Assembly: GCA_024867545.1 (NCBI GenBank)
Contig: JANFNE010000025.1
Location: 558,001 to 622,000, forward strand
Reading direction: 5' to 3'
DNA: 64,000 nucleotides
Origin: Phytopythium helicoides
Taxonomy: Eukaryota > Oomycota > Peronosporomycetes > Pythiales > Pythiaceae
The position numbers and the translations under genes were made by a program. Below are positions 10,343 to 20,962 of this stretch, piece by piece. Numbering within the stretch: position 1 is the first letter of the stretch; each line of letters opens with the position of its first letter. The notes under the pieces are model-generated. The model saw nothing but the letters and a program-made list of their open reading frames with translations, was not told where the DNA came from and did not search any database.

Positions 10343-11386
10343 ATGGGCCAAGTCTGCTCCGGATCTGCCGTCGGCAAGCACGTGTGCGTGGCACGTGACC
10401 CGGCTGACAAGGAGCTCGACCCGATCGAGGTGCGCGAGACCAAGATCCCCGACTTCGATGCTTTCTTCGAGTCCGCTTTCGCCCCGCTCAACGAGCTCGT
10501 CGAAATCCATAACGGACTCGCAATGGCCGAGGAGAACCTCAAGTCGGCTGCGGCAGCTCTGCAGGGTGAGGCGCAGGTTCGCATGCTCTTTGACGGAGTC
10601 GTTGCCGCACTCGAGCTCTTCAAGTACGTGCAAGTGGACGAGGAGAACTACGATGAGGTCGTGATTGCCGGTGCTGAGCTCGACAACAAGCTGTCGAGCA
10701 ACGTGTCGCTCCGCGAGGCTTACGATGCCGTACAGCACGCCCTTAAGGAGCTTAACGCGGCACTGAGCAAGACTGATGCTGCAAGCGCCGTGCAGTTCGA
10801 GCCCAAGTACGGACGTCTGCGTGTCACGCGTCGCGGAGATGCGGATGTGCTTGTGCGCGACGTGAACGTTGCTCTCTTCACGCTTCGCAAGCACCTGATG
10901 CTGCAGGCTCACGTGGCGTCCCTCCGTGAAGCTGCCTCCATTCTGTTCTCGGCAATTGCCAAGACCGAGGACCTGAGCCAGCTGAACGTCGTTATCAACG
11001 AGGAGACTGGTGCGCCGATGCTGATGAACGGTGAAGAGCCGCTAGAGCTCAAGCGCCTCAATAAGCTGTCCAAGCCTGTTGCCGAGCTTCGTGACGCTCT
11101 CGTGGAGCTTGTTGAGAACACTCAGAGTGCCGCCGAGTCTGTGCCGCAGCTTGCTGAGGCTAGCTCTGGCTTCGCCGAGGAGGCACAGTCGTTCCCTGCT
11201 CGCGTGCCTGAAGCTGTGACGAGCTCGGGACTGAGTGTCATGGAGGTGCCAAAGGCTGCCACAGCTACTGGTGGTAACGTCAAGTCGCTTGGCAACGGTC
11301 CAAAGATTGCTCGCGCTACACTCGCTATGGTGCAGTACACGGCTCGGGAGCTGCTCGAGGCATCGCAGATGCCGCTTGGCGGCTAA
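10343..11386 (+). CDS. N-myristoylation-motif helical protein, copy 1 (347 aa)
   Basis: Single exon. The N-terminus MGQVCSGS has Gly2, Cys5 and Ser6, a classic signal for N-myristoylation plus palmitoylation, so attachment to the plasma or flagellar membrane is likely. There is no transmembrane segment. The rest is Ala/Glu/Leu-rich and predicted helical. I recognise no named domain. A second copy at 58271-59314 on the opposite strand differs by 12 of 347 residues on my count, mostly conservative (for example D/E, A/S, S/T). Homology covers about 100 nt of 5' flank and ~155 nt of 3' flank, from about 10243 to 11545. Both copies are intact, which argues that both are expressed and under purifying selection or that the duplication is recent. 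The role is unknown. Confidence 0.9.
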   Translation: MGQVCSGSAVGKHVCVARDPADKELDPIEVRETKIPDFDAFFESAFAPLNELVEIHNGLAMAEENLKSAAAALQGEAQVRMLFDGVVAALELFKYVQVDEENYDEVVIAGAELDNKLSSNVSLREAYDAVQHALKELNAALSKTDAASAVQFEPKYGRLRVTRRGDADVLVRDVNVALFTLRKHLMLQAHVASLREAASILFSAIAKTEDLSQLNVVINEETGAPMLMNGEEPLELKRLNKLSKPVAELRDALVELVENTQSAAESVPQLAEASSGFAEEAQSFPARVPEAVTSSGLSVMEVPKAATATGGNVKSLGNGPKIARATLAMVQYTARELLEASQMPLGG

Positions 11387-11577
11387 GCAGGAGGAGATCG
11401 CGTCATTAGGCAGCGCGACTACGTGGAGATAGGAAAGTTGGAGCGGATACGAAGCTCATAGGTGCATGTAGTCCAGTAGGGTGCAGCGGCCACTGTACTG
11501 TGTCGTATGAACTGTTTGAATGCAATATCCACATTGAGCAGAACACGAGTGCCAAAGATTCATCTCAAATACCAGGA

Positions 11578-13607
11578 TCATGGTATTTGTCCTTTCAAAG
11601 TCTGCCGGTTACCTCCGTCAGCAATCGTTGCGCTAATACGGATGAACGATGCAGCGTTGCGTAAGCGTGCTGATGCGCGACTTGAGCTTCGACGCAATGA
11701 GTGTGCAGTGTCCCTCATGCCACCAGATCCATTGGGACGCTCTTTCTTAGCTTTCGGTGTAAGCAAGAGCGCAAATCGTGACGTATATCGAGCCTGGTTG
11801 GCAAATAGTTTGCGAGCGACTTTCTTCACTCAGGAGGAGATGTTAGAGGTCGCGTGGTTACAACTTTGGCGAGAAATTAGACGTACATGGATGTTTAAGT
11901 AGAACTGTTCTTGCTCCCACTTTGGTGTTTTGAACTCAAGCCGAACACTTGACTTCCGATGCTCGTACAGAATCCGTAATGTAGATGATATCGTTGATGA
12001 AGGGGAGCCACTGCGTCCTGTTCGACTTGGTAACGAGAATTCCAATGGTAAGCCTGCACGTCTCCGTGCTTGACACTTTCGCTCAAATTGGATGATGCAA
12101 ACACGTTCTCGGGCCTGAACGCCACTGATACAGTTGACTTCATTAGCCTTCTTTTCGTGGAGAACATCCTGCAATTGAAAACATACCGCACGAGGCATTG
12201 GATCTGTAGAGCTGCTCGCTGCTGAAGCCGAGCAACAACCTCATGGATACGAGAGCGAAGACGATAGCCACGATATGCGCTCTATCAAGGACCCCGACCG
12301 TTAGATCGATTAAATACCGCAGGGATAAAGCGGTCAACTGACCTGTATCTTCACAACTGCAAACAAAAATCTCTCATCGATATGCCTTGAAACAAGCCGA
12401 GCATACCCAACCTGTGCCAGAAAACGTCGAGCACATGCCTAGAAAAACGAGTACAAACATTTGGTCATCGTAAAGAAAGGAATTGGGAATATTTCACAAT
12501 CGTACCTGTACAAGCGTGGCGGCGCGATTTGTCTGCTCTCGCCGCAACTTCGCATCACGCTTACGCTGAGCTTTGTCTTCAATTGATTTTCTCCACGGAG
12601 AAGTCGAGCCAAGTGCATTCCGTTCTGGCGACTGATCCTCCCTCTCGTTTTTGCCGTCGTCAATGTCTTGTGATTTTCCTGCAGCAGCAGCTGCAGCGGT
12701 GGTACGAATCAAATGCTCTTCCATTCCAGCGAGCTGCAGAATGATTGGTCAACGATACTGGGTCTCAAAGATTTAAGAGAAACAGATTGAGTTCACCCAC
12801 CTCGGAACGGATCGACGCAAGTGTGATAATCTTTTGGCGCGTTGCATATCCCACTTCGCGTGGGCGGGCTCGGTGACCGCGGAAGCAAGATTGGATCTTT
12901 GTGGCTGCCCAATTCTCAAGAGTTGTTTTCTCTTCTCGTTCTTGATGCAATTTCTTCATAAATGCATCACGCTCCTAATAGCCAACGATGTGCGTGTTGA
13001 ATATAAGTAAGCATTGCTGATTGTGAAAATGAGCAAATGAAAGTACCTGACGTAGCTCTTGATTCAATCGGCTAATCGGAATGGGAAGAGCAGGGAGGCT
13101 CCGTCGAAAAGCTGGGAGCTGCGCCTGGTATTTGTTGTTACCTACGCCTGCGCGTCGCTTTCGTGGCAGTTTGCGCGTTTGACTTGCTCCATATACGCTA
13201 GATAGAGTCGAAGAAATGTCGGGCTCTTGGTTGGGTCCACTGAAATTCGAGGCTTTGCCGCCTCGAGCTGCCTCTTTCACTCTCTCAATACTTGCAGACA
13301 ATGGTTGTTGATCTGGGCGGCAAATGCGACTTGTGACGACTGTCGATACCACATTTGAGCATGTAAGCTGCATCGTGTAAAGGAAGGAGCAGCGCGCTCC
13401 ATCTAGAGCCTCAAAGCACGGTGTCCCAAGTACTCGAGTCAGTGCTTCATCGATAATGATGTCTTCGTTACGTTCGTGTTTAGCACTATCAGGATCTGCA
13501 GCTATCTGGCGCGGAAGGAGGAGCTCGTCATGGTTGGCTTGTAAACCGAGACACTCGGCAGAACTATCAACGTCACTACAGGTATCCAAGGTGGCACTAC
13601 CCTCCAT
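11578..13607 (-). CDS. IQ-motif (calmodulin-binding) protein, 7 exons, 535 aa
   Basis: Exons 13607-13047, 12974-12801, 12733-12506, 12438-12343, 12281-12187, 12124-11887 and 11793-11578 join in consistent phase. The splice sites are standard; the fifth intron has a CTAAT branch point. The first ~190 residues are low in features. Then come IQ motifs: ATKIQSCFRGHRARP, AATLVQACARRFLAQ, VVKIQSAYRGYRLRS and ALQIQCLVRGVQARE, plus a weaker IQFERKCQARRR. IQ motifs bind calmodulin or related EF-hand proteins. Intron 5 cuts the fourth motif exactly between R and G, which supports the model. The tail is basic. The ATG at 13607 is preferred over one at 13763 because the latter would overlap the divergent gene. 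Possibly a flagellar or cytoskeletal protein, but this is inference. Confidence 0.8.
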
Positions 13608-13743
13608 ATTCTGCAATGAATCCAAGGTCTCACGTCCTGTGAGTCTCTTGGTGCACCGACACGGCCGTTTCCTGAGAGCAACCAGGAACAGCCGCGACTC
13701 TCTGCAGTTTGCAGTAGCCACCTGCCGACACAAACTCAGCAAG

Positions 13744-16430
13744 ATGCCGCGACCGCAGCTCACAAAGCAGGAGTGGCTGCGGCTTCAGGTGATTCTTCGT
13801 CGATGTCGCTCGGATGCTAAATCGACTTATGGTGACATGGCAACTTTTCTGGATTTCAGGAAGAACGTCGTCATGCAAGAATTGTGGCAGTAAATGAAGG
13901 AATGGTCGTGACGCCCAGTTTGTACTTTGGCACTCGGCGGTGTACCTATAGCACAGTGATGTCGGTAGTCACCACTGCGTTAATCCTCCCGCGAGTGGCA
14001 GTCAGCGGAAGTCCAAAGGCAGCTTGGGCTCAAAGGTTCGACTCCAGTATGAAAAATGTTTCTCCATCAGCTGCGAAATCAACCACCAAGCTGTCCAGCT
14101 CTTTTTCGGACCCAGCTATTACCGCAGCTTCTTATTGTTTTGACTCGCCTTACGCGTCTTTAGCCCCGGAAGAGCTTGCCAATACAAATGCTGCAGCGCT
14201 AACCCAAGAGCGCGATTTTTTCTTGCGGCGACTCAACGATGCGCGGCGAGAAAGGTTCCAACTGGAGCAAAAAGCTGCTTTTGCAATCCAAGGGCTATAC
14301 AAAGGATACGTGTTGCGTCGAAAATTTCGTGACATGCGCGAGAAGCTTACCATGCGTAAGCGTATCCGATCCAACCTCGTCCGCGTCACCAAAGGTACTG
14401 CAATCGTGCTGGGTGAAAAGGACCGGCGTGCTCGGATTTCGGCTCAACGAAATCAAGCTGCTGCCTCGATCCAAGGTGCATATCGTTGTTGGTCTGCACG
14501 GCGATGGCTCCAAGCCGAGCGTCGTAGACGGCGGTACGAACGCAGATTGGCGAGTGCAATTACTTTGCAATCGGCATGGCGTGCGGCTCTTGCACGATCT
14601 TTCACCAGCAAGATGAGATCGCGTTACTGGCAAGAGGCAAAATACAAGCTAGCTGCAATTGCCGTTCGGCTTTACCACGGATACTTGGCAAGGCAACGCG
14701 TACGTAAGATACTCTTTCAGCGAGAAATTGCTGCAGCTCAGCGAATCCAGTCTTTCGTTCGACGAAAGCTTCTGGCTCGCAAGGCATTCATGCAGCAGCG
14801 TCAACGGGTCACAATTGAAAGACGCCAGATTGCAGCAACCATCATTCAAAAGCGAATTCGGGGAATGCTTAGTCGGGCAAGAGTCGTTCAGATGCGTCAA
14901 CATGAAATGCGGCTTGTGCAAGCAGCTTGCTCACTGTCTATCCAGCGAGTTGTTCGAGGTTTTCTTGGTCGTCAGTATGTGCGATATGCTCGAGTATTCT
15001 CGATTTTCTGTCGTGCGATGGTGTGTGCAAACCACGTGACAAGAATAGTGCGTGGCTTTCTCGGGAGGCGATGTGCGATTGCAGAGTCTCGAGCTCAAGA
15101 ATGTGAAATACTTGTTCAAGCACGCCGAGGGAATTTGAACGGCGTCGTTGACTTGCTCGATGGGTATCGACCCGACGGTAGTGTCATGGAAAACGGAGAT
15201 GGCGACATTCAAGGGGCAGACATCACTGTTCTGAGCGAACGCGGGAGAAACTCAGTCTTACATCTAGCTGCAAAGTTTGGCCACTTGGAAATCGTATCTC
15301 TAGTGCTACCAAAGCTATTGGAGGCGTCATCAAACATGATCTATATGAGAAACCGCGACGGGTACTCGGCGTTGAGCCTCGCGATTCTCCATGGCCACGA
15401 GCAAGTGGCCATGTATATCCTTGCAATGACCGCCCCAGATCTATTTCTCGCGTCAGAAAGTGCACACATCGCATCTTTGCCGGGCAAACGGCAACGCACG
15501 CTGCTCCACGATGCTGCACGGCGAGGACTTAAGCTGGTCGTGGAGAAGTTGCTACTTCTCTTTCCAACATTACTTACAGGCATGGAACGCGATTCATGGA
15601 CTATGCGAACTGCTCTCCACGAGGCGTTGCATTACAATTTGGAAACATGCCAGTCAGACCAGTCACGTGAAGAAACCATTGCTGGAGTGGTTGGCTGCCT
15701 ACTTGGTCGGATCACGAGACCCGAATTCCTAGATGCACAGGACTTTGTAGGGTTCACTGCTTTACACACGGCGGCCGCCAGTGGAAATCTGCGCGCCACA
15801 CAGTTGCTACTTAGTAGCAACGCTGATGTTGCTGTCATGGACGAAAACGAACGGACTGCATGGCGTGTTGCGCTATTGCAAGGGCACGAGGCATGCTTTG
15901 TTGAGATACGACGCAAATGGCTTGGGCCAGACTCGGCGGATCCCAATGACACGGGAAGTATCAGTTCTGCTCTTGTCGATGCAGCTACGAGGAGCCGTCG
16001 TTCAGAGAATCTGCATCCGCAACTTCTTCAGCACGCTTTTGCTGCAGTCCAAAGTAAAGATGTTGATCGATTGCGCTTTTATATGGACGAGTGTGGCATT
16101 GAACCTGACATGAAAGAGAAAAGTGTCATTGGGGACAGTGTAGCGGATGATGATCCCTCACTTTTCCTGTGCGCATGTGACGTCAGTGATATCTCCTCGG
16201 TCAAGCTACTACTTACGCATACCAAAATTGTCACCAATGTTGGTGTTGCTACGTTCTGTTTGCAGAGGGCAATAATGGAGAACCAGGAAGATCTCGCGAA
16301 CGTTCTAGTTCTCCGCGGTGCTGCCAATCCATTTCAAAGTATCGCGTCCGAAAATGGGAGCTCCCTGCTCCAAAAAGCAGCTGATCAGGGGTTTGATACA
16401 CGTGCTTGGCTTAGGGTTGGTCGTGAATGA
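13744..16430 (+). CDS. IQ-motif plus ankyrin-repeat protein, 871 aa
   Basis: A 15-codon exon 1 (13744-13788) is joined to exon 2 (13860-16430) across a 71-nt intron. About eight IQ motifs run from residue ~145 to ~430, for example AFAIQGLYKGYVLRRK, AASIQGAYRCWSARR, AQRIQSFVRRKLLARK, ATIIQKRIRGMLSRAR and LSIQRVVRGFLGRQ. About six ankyrin-like repeats follow, such as NSVLHLAAKFGHLEIVSLVL and FTALHTAAASGNLRATQLLL. This looks like a calmodulin-bound scaffold. The ATG is only 136 nt from the start of the divergent IQ gene, so the two share a bidirectional promoter and may be co-expressed. IQ/ankyrin proteins are common in cilia and flagella of protists; a flagellar role is inferred. Confidence 0.9.
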
Positions 16431-16650
16431 CAGAGTTCACAGTACGTTCTCTATCACTGACGAACTCACCGTTAACATATCCAATCCGTCAACATGAGTG
16501 ACCGGAAGATTGCTTCACCTCGATTGCTTACGATTACTTCATAGTCCAGCTTTCCGGAAGAATTGGTGCTCGTTTTCAACAATGAAAAACGATCACTTCG
16601 AATTTTTCGCCCCCGCAAGAACAACTCAAGCTTCAAGACCGCATCAAAAA

Positions 16651-17771
16651 TGGCTTCTTCTAATAAAGACGCCAACATGTCCTATCGCTTCCTTGACGAC
16701 TGAGGACTTTTGGTGTCCAAGATCGCTCTCGGCTGCTGGATGATCGACGGTCCAATCACACTACAGAAGCCTGAACAGAAGCCTGGTACGGCATCGTGAA
16801 GACTGCTTACAAGAATGGCATCAATTTTGTCGACACGGCTGAGAACTATGATGGAAGTCGTGCCGAAAGATTTTTGGGCGAGGCTATCAAAAAAGGCATC
16901 GCCGAAGGCCTCTGGGAGCGCGAAGATCTCGTGATCAGCACCAATATTTTCATGGGCACTAGAGCTTTCTTTAGTTACACTCCGAGTGGCCTTGGGGGAA
17001 ACCGTAAGCATCTCATTGAGAGTATCAAGGGCTCGCTCAAGCTTCTCAACCTCGACTATGTCGACGTGCTCTTCGTCCATCGCTACGAAACGTCCACGCC
17101 AATTGAAGAACCTGTTCACACCATAAACTTTATCATCGATTAAGGGTGGGTATTTTACTGGGGAACGAGTGAGTGGCCATCAGCCGCTAACAAGGAGGCG
17201 TGAAGTCGCTGATCGTCTTGAGCTCATCCGCCCAATTTTGGAGCAACCTCAGTACAATATTCTAGAGCGCTCAAAAGTCGAGTTTGAGTTCGCCGACCTC
17301 ATCAAGAAAAACAAGCTTGGACTTATAATCTGGACACCGCTTGCGAGCAGCATGCTCACGGCCAAGTACTCGAGGTCTGTGCCCAACGGTACGCGTATGG
17401 CAGACCCTGCCTTTCGCTCAGTGATCCCTGATTTCAACAGCCGAGTGCAGATGATTCGAAAGCTTGAGCCGATCGCCAAGAAGCTGACGTGCACGATGGC
17501 GCAGATGGCGGTTGCTTGGTGCGTGTCTACTGAGAGCGTCTCAACGGTACTTCTTGGTGTCCGCAACCCTGAGCGGCTAGAAGAGACCGTCCAGGCGATT
17601 GACTTTGTGGGCATGATCACACCCGAAATCAAGGTAGAGATCGACGCCATTGTCAAACTTGTACCCAAACTCTCAGAGCCTGGCATTTTCGCCGGCGTTT
17701 GTAGCCGCCACCTCGGCGTGGAATCGGGAGTGCCAGCGTGGGCGTCTATGATGAGCGGTACTGGTGAGTGA
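16651..17771 (+). pseudogene. Aldo-keto reductase (Kv-beta-like) pseudogene
   Basis: Remains of an AKR-family NADPH oxidoreductase of the voltage-gated K+ channel beta-subunit type. Recognisable parts are MSYRFLDD, NGINFVDTAENYDGSRAE (catalytic Asp/Tyr region), LDYVDVLFVHR, FYWGTSEWPSAAN, RPILEQPQYN and the C-terminal half (LGLIIWTPLASSML, TMAQMAVAWCVST). Damage is clear. An in-frame TGA at 16701 is the eighth codon after the MSYRF Met. The segment around 16740-16800 is shortened and out of frame. TAA follows the codons for NFIID at about 17141, and another TGA lies just after the SEWPSAANKEA stretch. These are stops, not single-base frame slips as in the other genes. The 3' half (17169-17771) remains open. 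Confidence 0.88.
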
Positions 17772-17830
17772 TGAGCGCTAATGATGTGGGGTATCATAAA
17801 GAACCAATCAGGATACTCAAGCAGGGTTGT

Positions 17831-18922
17831 TTATTTGCTGCAATTATTTTTTGCTATTGCGTTTTGAAGTGCTTGTATTGTGCGAGTGCGATAAACAGAG
17901 CGCCAAATACCGACAACTTCCCATGCGTTTTCGGCTGGTACAGACAGATTAGTGGCCTGATCTACAGCGCGTCCAAAACCCGAGCTCACAATCGGATGAA
18001 GCAAAAGGCTTCGAGCGATCCTTACATCGCCATTTGCTTCAGCGAGTGCTATAATCTCTTGGCGTCGCTCACTGATAACGGTAAGACCCTCGAGTTCACC
18101 ACTGCTTGGATCAGCAATACCTGCTAATAGATCAGCAAATCCTGGATTGCTGGATTGTGTAGTAGAGATATCTGGCGCAAATAATTGTAATCGTAGATGC
18201 CGTAGACGTGCATCTTGCTCAGCTCTGTCATTTCTTGACTTGGCACGAGATTTGAGTGCTGCGTCAAAGCGTGAGCGGCTAGACGGGAACATCTGTTTTG
18301 GATCTTCCGGTCCTTCACCGCTCGGGCGAGTTCGCGGTCTTCTTCCAGACGCTCCAGTGCTTCCGGGGCGGGCTGCAGACAGAGGAACGAGCTTCGCCAT
18401 CACTTCACCCAAAGCAGTTGCTACCAACTGTTTTGATAGAGTAGTGATAGCCCGCTGCTCTACTTCGAGCTGTTTCGCCGTCTTTGGCTTTGGCGGAATG
18501 TTATGAATGCCATATAACCGAGACGGAGATTTGGCAATGCATCTCCAGTTGCGTACGCACCATGGAGATGAATCCTTGGCCCGCTGCTTGAAGTGCAAAA
18601 CCTGATCCTCGAATTCTTTTCTCGCTTTTTCTGTCGCATAGATGCGCCGCAGTAGCGTCTTGGCCATTTCACATGATATTGAATGCTCTTTCAGCCGAAA
18701 GCGCACAAAGTTTGTGATGCCTTGTACCTCTCTTTCGTTCGCCACACTTGCTAGGCTGGTATGAAGACTGCGCAATCTTCTCCGCTTCTCAAGGTACTGC
18801 CCAGCTGTTTCCAGCGCTACCAGCACATCGGACTTCGAGAACAACAATACATCGATTTCGGATTGTGTCATGCTCGCGGCTATGAATTGAGGGTCATCCT
18901 GGTTTGTTGCTTGACGCCGCAT
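17831..18922 (-). CDS. Unrecognised protein, helical and basic
   Basis: One open frame of 363 residues from the ATG at 18922. The frame also stays open upstream to about 19036 with protein-like sequence (ETCLDWRTHEKALELDISLV), so the real start may lie in an upstream exon I cannot place. The N-terminal third is charged and helical (SMTQSEIDVLLFSKSDVLVA). The middle is Arg/Ser/Pro-rich, and the C-terminal part has a second helical block. No domain, signal peptide or membrane segment recognised. It lies downstream of membralin on the same strand. Confidence 0.7.
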   Translation of the reverse strand: MRRQATNQDDPQFIAASMTQSEIDVLLFSKSDVLVALETAGQYLEKRRRLRSLHTSLASVANEREVQGITNFVRFRLKEHSISCEMAKTLLRRIYATEKARKEFEDQVLHFKQRAKDSSPWCVRNWRCIAKSPSRLYGIHNIPPKPKTAKQLEVEQRAITTLSKQLVATALGEVMAKLVPLSAARPGSTGASGRRPRTRPSGEGPEDPKQMFPSSRSRFDAALKSRAKSRNDRAEQDARLRHLRLQLFAPDISTTQSSNPGFADLLAGIADPSSGELEGLTVISERRQEIIALAEANGDVRIARSLLLHPIVSSGFGRAVDQATNLSVPAENAWEVVGIWRSVYRTRTIQALQNAIAKNNCSK

Positions 18923-19177
18923 TGTGAGTCGACGGAACACTGATTCGACGAGACTGATGTCGAGCTCAAGTGCTTTTTCGTGTGTGCGCCAATCCAGGCA
19001 GGTCTCGAGATGGAAGCATCCTCAAAGCTGGCGTGCTGAAAGACACGACGCTTCGCAATAGAGGTAATAATGGATCTATGATGAGGCACTTTTTCCTAGC
19101 AACTGATTCTCGAAACGTTCCAACTTTTCGGGCTCAGCTTCCACAAAACCATCTTGCAGACTTTGTTTTTCTTTTTC

Positions 19178-20745
19178 TCAAAATGAGAGCAGGAAGGGCT
19201 CTCTTGGGCACACGACAGAGATCTCTCCACGCTCGAACGCTGGAATCTCGAAGCAGTTCCAGAAGAACAGCATGAGCTGCGCTAGAAGGGTACTCATCGT
19301 CCACAGCGCAACGTACGAGAACCCGAACGGGAACGAGAACAAGTACAAGTGGAAGAATGTGAAGAGGCAGAAGAAGAATGGTGGGAAGTACACTTGCGAG
19401 AGTCGGCATCGCACGCTGATGACAGAGAAGGACTCTCCGACCCACATGATTGTCATCACAGCGAAAGCGAGTAGATGATCGTTGTAGAGCTCGAAAAGGA
19501 AAAAGAGCATTCCCACCTGCACGAAAATTATAAACGGTGTTAACATAGTGAGGCAGCATGCTGGATGAACACCGCGTTCGACTTACCAGCACTGGGACAA
19601 ACATCAAGGACTGAGCGAAATACGCAAACATGAGAGTGAAAAAGGGAATCTGCAACTGTGATCGGTTCTGGAACAAAGCTGCACACAGGCATCAAATTGA
19701 AAAAGAACCAGAGAGTGAGATAGATTCAATAATACTGCATGAACAGGGTTTATACCAGTGAAGGTGATCATCCGCTTCTGTGTCTCCATTAGCACAAACG
19801 CCACGAGAGCTGTGATAATGAAGAACAAGAAGAGAATCGTGTGCAGGATTTTGAACTTGAGAGCGACGAACTTGATAAGCTGCAAATCGGTAGACTTTAG
19901 TACAATGCAGGAGAGCAACAGAAGCCGTCACGGCACTTACGCTCTTCGAGGCTTCTTCGGGGTTGAACACTCCATATGCCAAGTCAACTGTAGATCTGGT
20001 CCCCTCGTGATAGAAAAATCCGTGCGCGCCGAAGTGCTTGACCAAGTGGTTGATCAAGATCGTGTCATATCCAAGTAGCTGATCACGAATCCTCGTCCAC
20101 AACGGAGACGCCCCCACCCACTTGAGCTCAAAGCAGTGGCTCGAGCTCGGAATGTACAGCGTGTCTATTTGCAGTTCGCCCTGCAGCTCTTCTTCGTGCT
20201 CGAGCAGCGACAAGAGCGCCTTCTGAGGCGCGAACGCGAACGCCAGCGCCGGGTCGTGGTAGATCGACGATAACTGAAGCCTGCGACGCTATCCGCGCGC
20301 TCGAATTGGTGCAGTCTGGGTCGTCATGGTAGGTGGATCCTGGGACGAAGGCCCACTCACTAGTCGGGGGCGTAATCTAGTCGGTGCGTTAGCCCACCGG
20401 CCCGTCAACCTCAAGATCCCATGCCACGGCACCGCACCTGGATCCGTAGTAAGCGGAACTGGTCGGCACCGTCCACCGCCGACGGGAGGAACGCGCCGAG
20501 GCAGTCGCCGTGGCCCTGCGGACTCGCGAAGCTCAGGTGCAGCAGGCACGAGAGCGCCAGCAGGTGCGTGGCGAGCACGAAGAGCGCCACTTCCAGCCGC
20601 TCGCGGGTCTTCCACAGCGCGCCGTCAGCCCCCGAAACCGCACCTCCCAGCAGCCAGCAGAGCGCACCTTGGCCGAGAACGCGCGCTGCACCCACTGCAC
20701 GAGCTGCACGTGCATGCGGAAGTAGACCTCCTCCATCTCCTCCAT
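19178..20745 (-). CDS. Membralin (TMEM259) homologue
   Basis: Membralin is a multi-pass ER membrane protein linked in animals to ER-associated degradation. Six exons join to 378 residues: 20745-20668, 20608-20438, 20273-19941, 19879-19756, 19678-19587 and 19516-19178. Evidence: membrane helix 1 (ALFVLATHLLALSCLLHLSF), a lumenal segment with RIRDQLLGYDTILINHLV, and several C-terminal helices, including YFPPFFFCLFTFFHLYLF and FFWNCFEIPAFERGEI, which align with the human FFYLYHFAFYAYHYRF and FFHHYELPAILQQVRI segments. The start MEEMEEVYFRMHVQ was chosen because the upstream in-frame ATG (20820) lacks family-like sequence. The protein is shorter than the animal form because the long C-terminal tail is absent. 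It is divergent from the gp78-like ligase, another ER quality-control protein. Confidence 0.85.
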
Positions 20746-20962
20746 GCTGCTGCTGTCCCTTCTCGCCCGATGGTCGTGCAAAAGTGCAACCCCGAGATGT
20801 GAGAGCACCGCGGCATACAAACGCCCATATCAAGATGTCACAAATCTCAAAGTAGTGACATACTGGATTTCCTGTTCCTGAGTTCCTTCCGTGACACAAT
20901 CCGAAAAAGCTCCGAGCGAGCGAGCGCCTTTCTCGCTTGGAGCAGCAACGCTGCAGGTGTCG

